Positions 5,804-7,774 of a stretch of DNA of 7,774 nt are shown here, one piece after another. Under the pieces are notes generated by a model. It was not told the origin of the DNA. It saw only the letters and a program-made list of their open reading frames with translations, and made no database searches. The position numbers and the translations under genes were made by a program. The first letter of the stretch is position 1. Every line of letters begins with the position of its first letter. Where the stretch lies: the NCBI GenBank assembly GCA_002422985.1, contig DITZ01000003.1, positions 829-8,602 on the forward strand, written 5' to 3'. This stretch comes from Sphingomonadales bacterium UBA6171 (lineage in GTDB: Bacteria > Pseudomonadota > Alphaproteobacteria > Sphingomonadales > Sphingomonadaceae).

Positions 5804-6369
5804 TGCACCGGCTGTTCGCCGCGATCATCCCGCCCGCCGACGTGTCGGCCGCACTGGTGGGGATCATGGGCGGCATCGAAACGGCGCGCTGGCAAACCGC
5901 CGGGCAATTGCACGTCACGCTCGCCTTTGTGGGAGAGATTGAGCGCCATGCCGCCAACAGGGTTGCCGAGGCGCTGCACCATGTGCATTCCCCGGCGCTG
6001 GACCTGCGCATTGCGGATGCGGGCGTGTTCGAAGCCGCCCGCGGCGGCCGCATCGGCACGCTTTATGCCGGCGTGGCCGGCGCGGGGCTGGAGGCGCTCG
6101 CCCGGCGGGCGCAGCAATGCTGTCGCCATGCGGGCGTGATGCCCGACGGCCGGCGCTTTGTGCCGCATATCACGCTGGCGCGCTTCCCTTCGGCGGGCGT
6201 GATGGTGGAGGCGGTGCAGCCCTGGCTGGCGAATCCGCTGCCGCGCATCGGCTGGAAGGCGGAAAGCTTCTGGCTGGTGGAAAGCCGCCTTGGCCGGGGC
6301 GGCTCGCATTATGAGCCGATTGTCGAATATCCGCTCAAAGGAAACTCTGCGGATCAACGTCCACGCTGA
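5803..6369 (+). CDS. thpR: RNA 2',3'-cyclic phosphodiesterase (2'-5' RNA ligase family, ThpR/LigT)
   Basis: A 188-residue cytoplasmic protein of the 2H phosphoesterase superfamily. Members hydrolyse 2',3'-cyclic phosphate ends of RNA to 2'-phosphates and, in vitro, join or cleave 2'-5' linked tRNA halves. The two hallmark HxTx motifs are present: HVTLAF with His37 and HITLAR with His122, and the protein begins MHRLFAAIIPP, close to the family's RLFxAI-P start. Length matches the family (about 175-190). The ATG at 5803 shares its A with the tesA stop (TGATG), so translation is probably coupled and the two are likely co-transcribed. The C-terminal residues after EYPL (about 178-188) are encoded on the strand opposite the end of priA and look like an extension past the usual family end near a Y-x-P-L motif. 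True cellular substrate is not known for most members. Confidence 0.93.
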   Translation: MHRLFAAIIPPADVSAALVGIMGGIETARWQTAGQLHVTLAFVGEIERHAANRVAEALHHVHSPALDLRIADAGVFEAARGGRIGTLYAGVAGAGLEALARRAQQCCRHAGVMPDGRRFVPHITLARFPSAGVMVEAVQPWLANPLPRIGWKAESFWLVESRLGRGGSHYEPIVEYPLKGNSADQRPR

Positions 6370-7774
6370 CGCGCACGGCCGACGGCAGGTCAACCGCGGC
6401 CAGCCAGGCGCGCACATAATCCTGCAATGGCGCGGCGCGGGTGGCGTGCACCAGCAGCCGGTGCCGGTGCCGCCCGCGCAGCATGGCGAGCGGCGCGGGG
6501 GCCGGCCCCATCACGCTGATATGCCCGGCCGGCGGCGCGGCGCGGCCAAGGCGGCGCGCGGCATCCGCCGCCATCGCGCCATCGGTGGCGGACACGATAA
6601 TCGCCGCCAGCCGCCCGAACGGCGGCATTCCGGCCGCGAGCCTTGCTTCGCGTTCGGCGGCGTGGAAGCCCGCGCCGTCGCCCTTCAGCAGCGCCTGCAT
6701 GATGCGCGCGCCGGGCTGCCAGCTTTGCAGCATCACCGTGCCGGGCTTCGCGCCGCGCCCGGCCCGGCCGGAAACCTGCACGATCTGCTGGAACACCCGC
6801 TCGCCCGCACGCAGATCGCCGCCTTCCAGCCCCAGATCGGCGTCGATCACGCCAACCAGCGTCAGGTTGGGGAAATCATGCCCCTTGGCCAGCATCTGCG
6901 TCCCGATTAACAGGTCCAGCGCGCCATCCGCCACTTTTGCCACCAGTGCGGCCATATCGTCGCGCGTGCGGATGGTGTCGGATGTCACCACCGCGCTGCG
7001 GGCGTCCGGCCAGGTGGCGGCCACTTCTTCGGCCAGCCGCTCCACGCCGGGGCCGCAGGGCACCAGACTGTCCTCGGCGCTGCATTCCGGACAGGCTTTG
7101 GGTGTCGGCATGGCATGGCCGCAATGATGGCATTGCAGCCGCCGGGCCAGCCGGTGTTCCACCATCCAGGCGGTGCAGTTGGGGCATTGGATGCGGTTGC
7201 CGCAGCTGCGGCACAGCGTCAGCGGCGCATAGCCGCGCCGGTTGAGGAACAGCAATGATTGCTCGCCGGTCGCCAGCCGGGCCGCCACCGCATCGGCCAG
7301 CGGCGGCGCGATCCAGCGCCCGCGCGGCGGCGGTGTCCGGCGCAGATCGATAAGCGTGATGGCGGGCAGTTTTGCGCCGCCGTGCCGGTCTGGCAGGTGC
7401 AGCACTTCATAGGTGCCGCGGGCCACCTGTTCCTGGGTTTCAAGGCTGGGGGTGGCAGTGGAGAGCAGCACCGGGATGCCTTCGAACCGGCCCCGCATCA
7501 CCGCCACGTCGCGGCCGTGATAGGGCACGCTTTCTTCCTGCTTGAAGGCGCTGTCATGCGCCTCGTCCACGATGATGAGGCCGGGCGCGTGCATCGGCAG
7601 GAACAGCGCCGAGCGCGCGCCCACCACCACATTCGCCTCGCCGGAGCGGATGGTGCGAAACGCCTCCCGCCGCCGGGTGGCGGTCAATCCGCTGTGCCAA
7701 AGCGTGGGCTGAAAGCCGAAACGCGCGGTGAACCGCGCCAGCCAGCGTTCCGTCAGCGCGATTTCCGGCAGCAG
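6335..7774 (-). CDS. priA: Primosomal protein N' (replication restart helicase PriA), C-terminal part, cut by window edge
   Basis: A 3'-to-5' superfamily 2 helicase that recognises stalled replication forks and reloads the replisome. The window holds 479 codons plus stop; the DNA-binding N-terminus and Walker A lie off the right edge. Sequence enters at LLPEIALTERWLARF, just after where motif I should be. Motif II is DEAH (7567-7556), motif III STATPSLET follows, then a zinc-binding region (7213-7082) with all eight cysteines in four CxxC pairs (CRSC, CPNC, CHHC, CPEC). The helicase lobe 2 motifs are GTQMLAKGHDFPNLTLVGVIDAD and QVSGRAGRG, and the C-terminal domain ends with the family's VDVDPQSFL. 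Nothing is missing or broken in the visible part. Expected full length is about 720-740 residues. The stop (TGA at 6337-6335) lies inside the convergent thpR gene, a 35-bp tail-to-tail overlap. Confidence 0.96.
   Translation of the reverse strand: MLPEIALTERWLARFTARFGFQPTLWHSGLTATRRREAFRTIRSGEANVVVGARSALFLPMHAPGLIIVDEAHDSAFKQEESVPYHGRDVAVMRGRFEGIPVLLSTATPSLETQEQVARGTYEVLHLPDRHGGAKLPAITLIDLRRTPPPRGRWIAPPLADAVAARLATGEQSLLFLNRRGYAPLTLCRSCGNRIQCPNCTAWMVEHRLARRLQCHHCGHAMPTPKACPECSAEDSLVPCGPGVERLAEEVAATWPDARSAVVTSDTIRTRDDMAALVAKVADGALDLLIGTQMLAKGHDFPNLTLVGVIDADLGLEGGDLRAGERVFQQIVQVSGRAGRGAKPGTVMLQSWQPGARIMQALLKGDGAGFHAAEREARLAAGMPPFGRLAAIIVSATDGAMAADAARRLGRAAPPAGHISVMGPAPAPLAMLRGRHRHRLLVHATRAAPLQDYVRAWLAAVDLPSAVRVSVDVDPQSFL

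Noticed and set aside
5710..6417. Minus-strand open frame opposite the tesA end and thpR
   Set aside because: Antisense shadow: both plus-strand genes have catalytic motifs and coupled start/stop signals, while this frame has no recognisable feature.
6441..7127. Plus-strand open frame opposite priA
   Set aside because: Ser/Arg/Ala-rich translation without domains. The opposite strand has conserved PriA motifs including eight zinc-binding cysteines.
1..7774. tRNA, rRNA, mobile element or defence system
   Set aside because: I saw no cloverleaf-like sequence, transposase, integrase, inverted-repeat-bounded insert or change in base composition. All long stretches are accounted for by recognised core-type genes.

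Overview
The window is GC-rich chromosomal DNA with strong G/C preference at third codon positions. Protein families and wording (YccA-type Bax inhibitor-1 protein with a DAGLRSYMLSVYNYM-like N-terminus, a short alphaproteobacterial-style Cmk, a YbbAP-type ABC system next to a TesA-type esterase) suggest an alphaproteobacterium, most likely a sphingomonad. That placement is inference from recognised sequence style, not from a marker gene. The genes look like ordinary core or near-core genes. I see no transposase, phage gene, CRISPR array, tRNA or rRNA. Coding density is very high, and the longest gap without a gene is about 200 bases (787-987).

Layout. Positions 1-1737 are read on the minus strand: a Bax inhibitor-1 family membrane protein (988-1737) with its own probable promoter and a strong terminator, a 200-bp spacer carrying a dispersed-type palindromic repeat, a Cys-type glutathione peroxidase (307-786), and the first 98 codons of cytidylate kinase cmk (1-294, running off the left edge). 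The GPx-cmk junction is a perfect-but-one 12-bp tandem duplication that contains both the stop and the start codon.

Positions 1849-5117, also minus, hold a two-gene ABC operon. A YbbA-like ATPase is followed, with a GTGA overlap, by an 849-residue YbbP-like FtsX/MacB-type permease. Divergently on the plus strand, from 5198, lies a secreted TesA-type SGNH esterase, then an RNA 2',3'-cyclic phosphodiesterase (ThpR/LigT family) overlapping it by one base (TGATG). The tesA/ybbA-ybbP divergent arrangement is the same as in E. coli, where these three products have been linked functionally. A likely reading is that ATP hydrolysis in the cytoplasm drives the permease to move lipid-like or hydrophobic molecules out of the inner membrane to the periplasmic esterase.

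From 7774 down to 6335 the minus strand carries the C-terminal two thirds of primosomal helicase PriA, entering from the right edge. Its 3' end overlaps the 3' end of the ThpR gene by 35 bp, tail to tail, with no terminator between them. I found no convincing novel system. The points worth checking are mainly gene-junction architecture and the TesA-ABC module.
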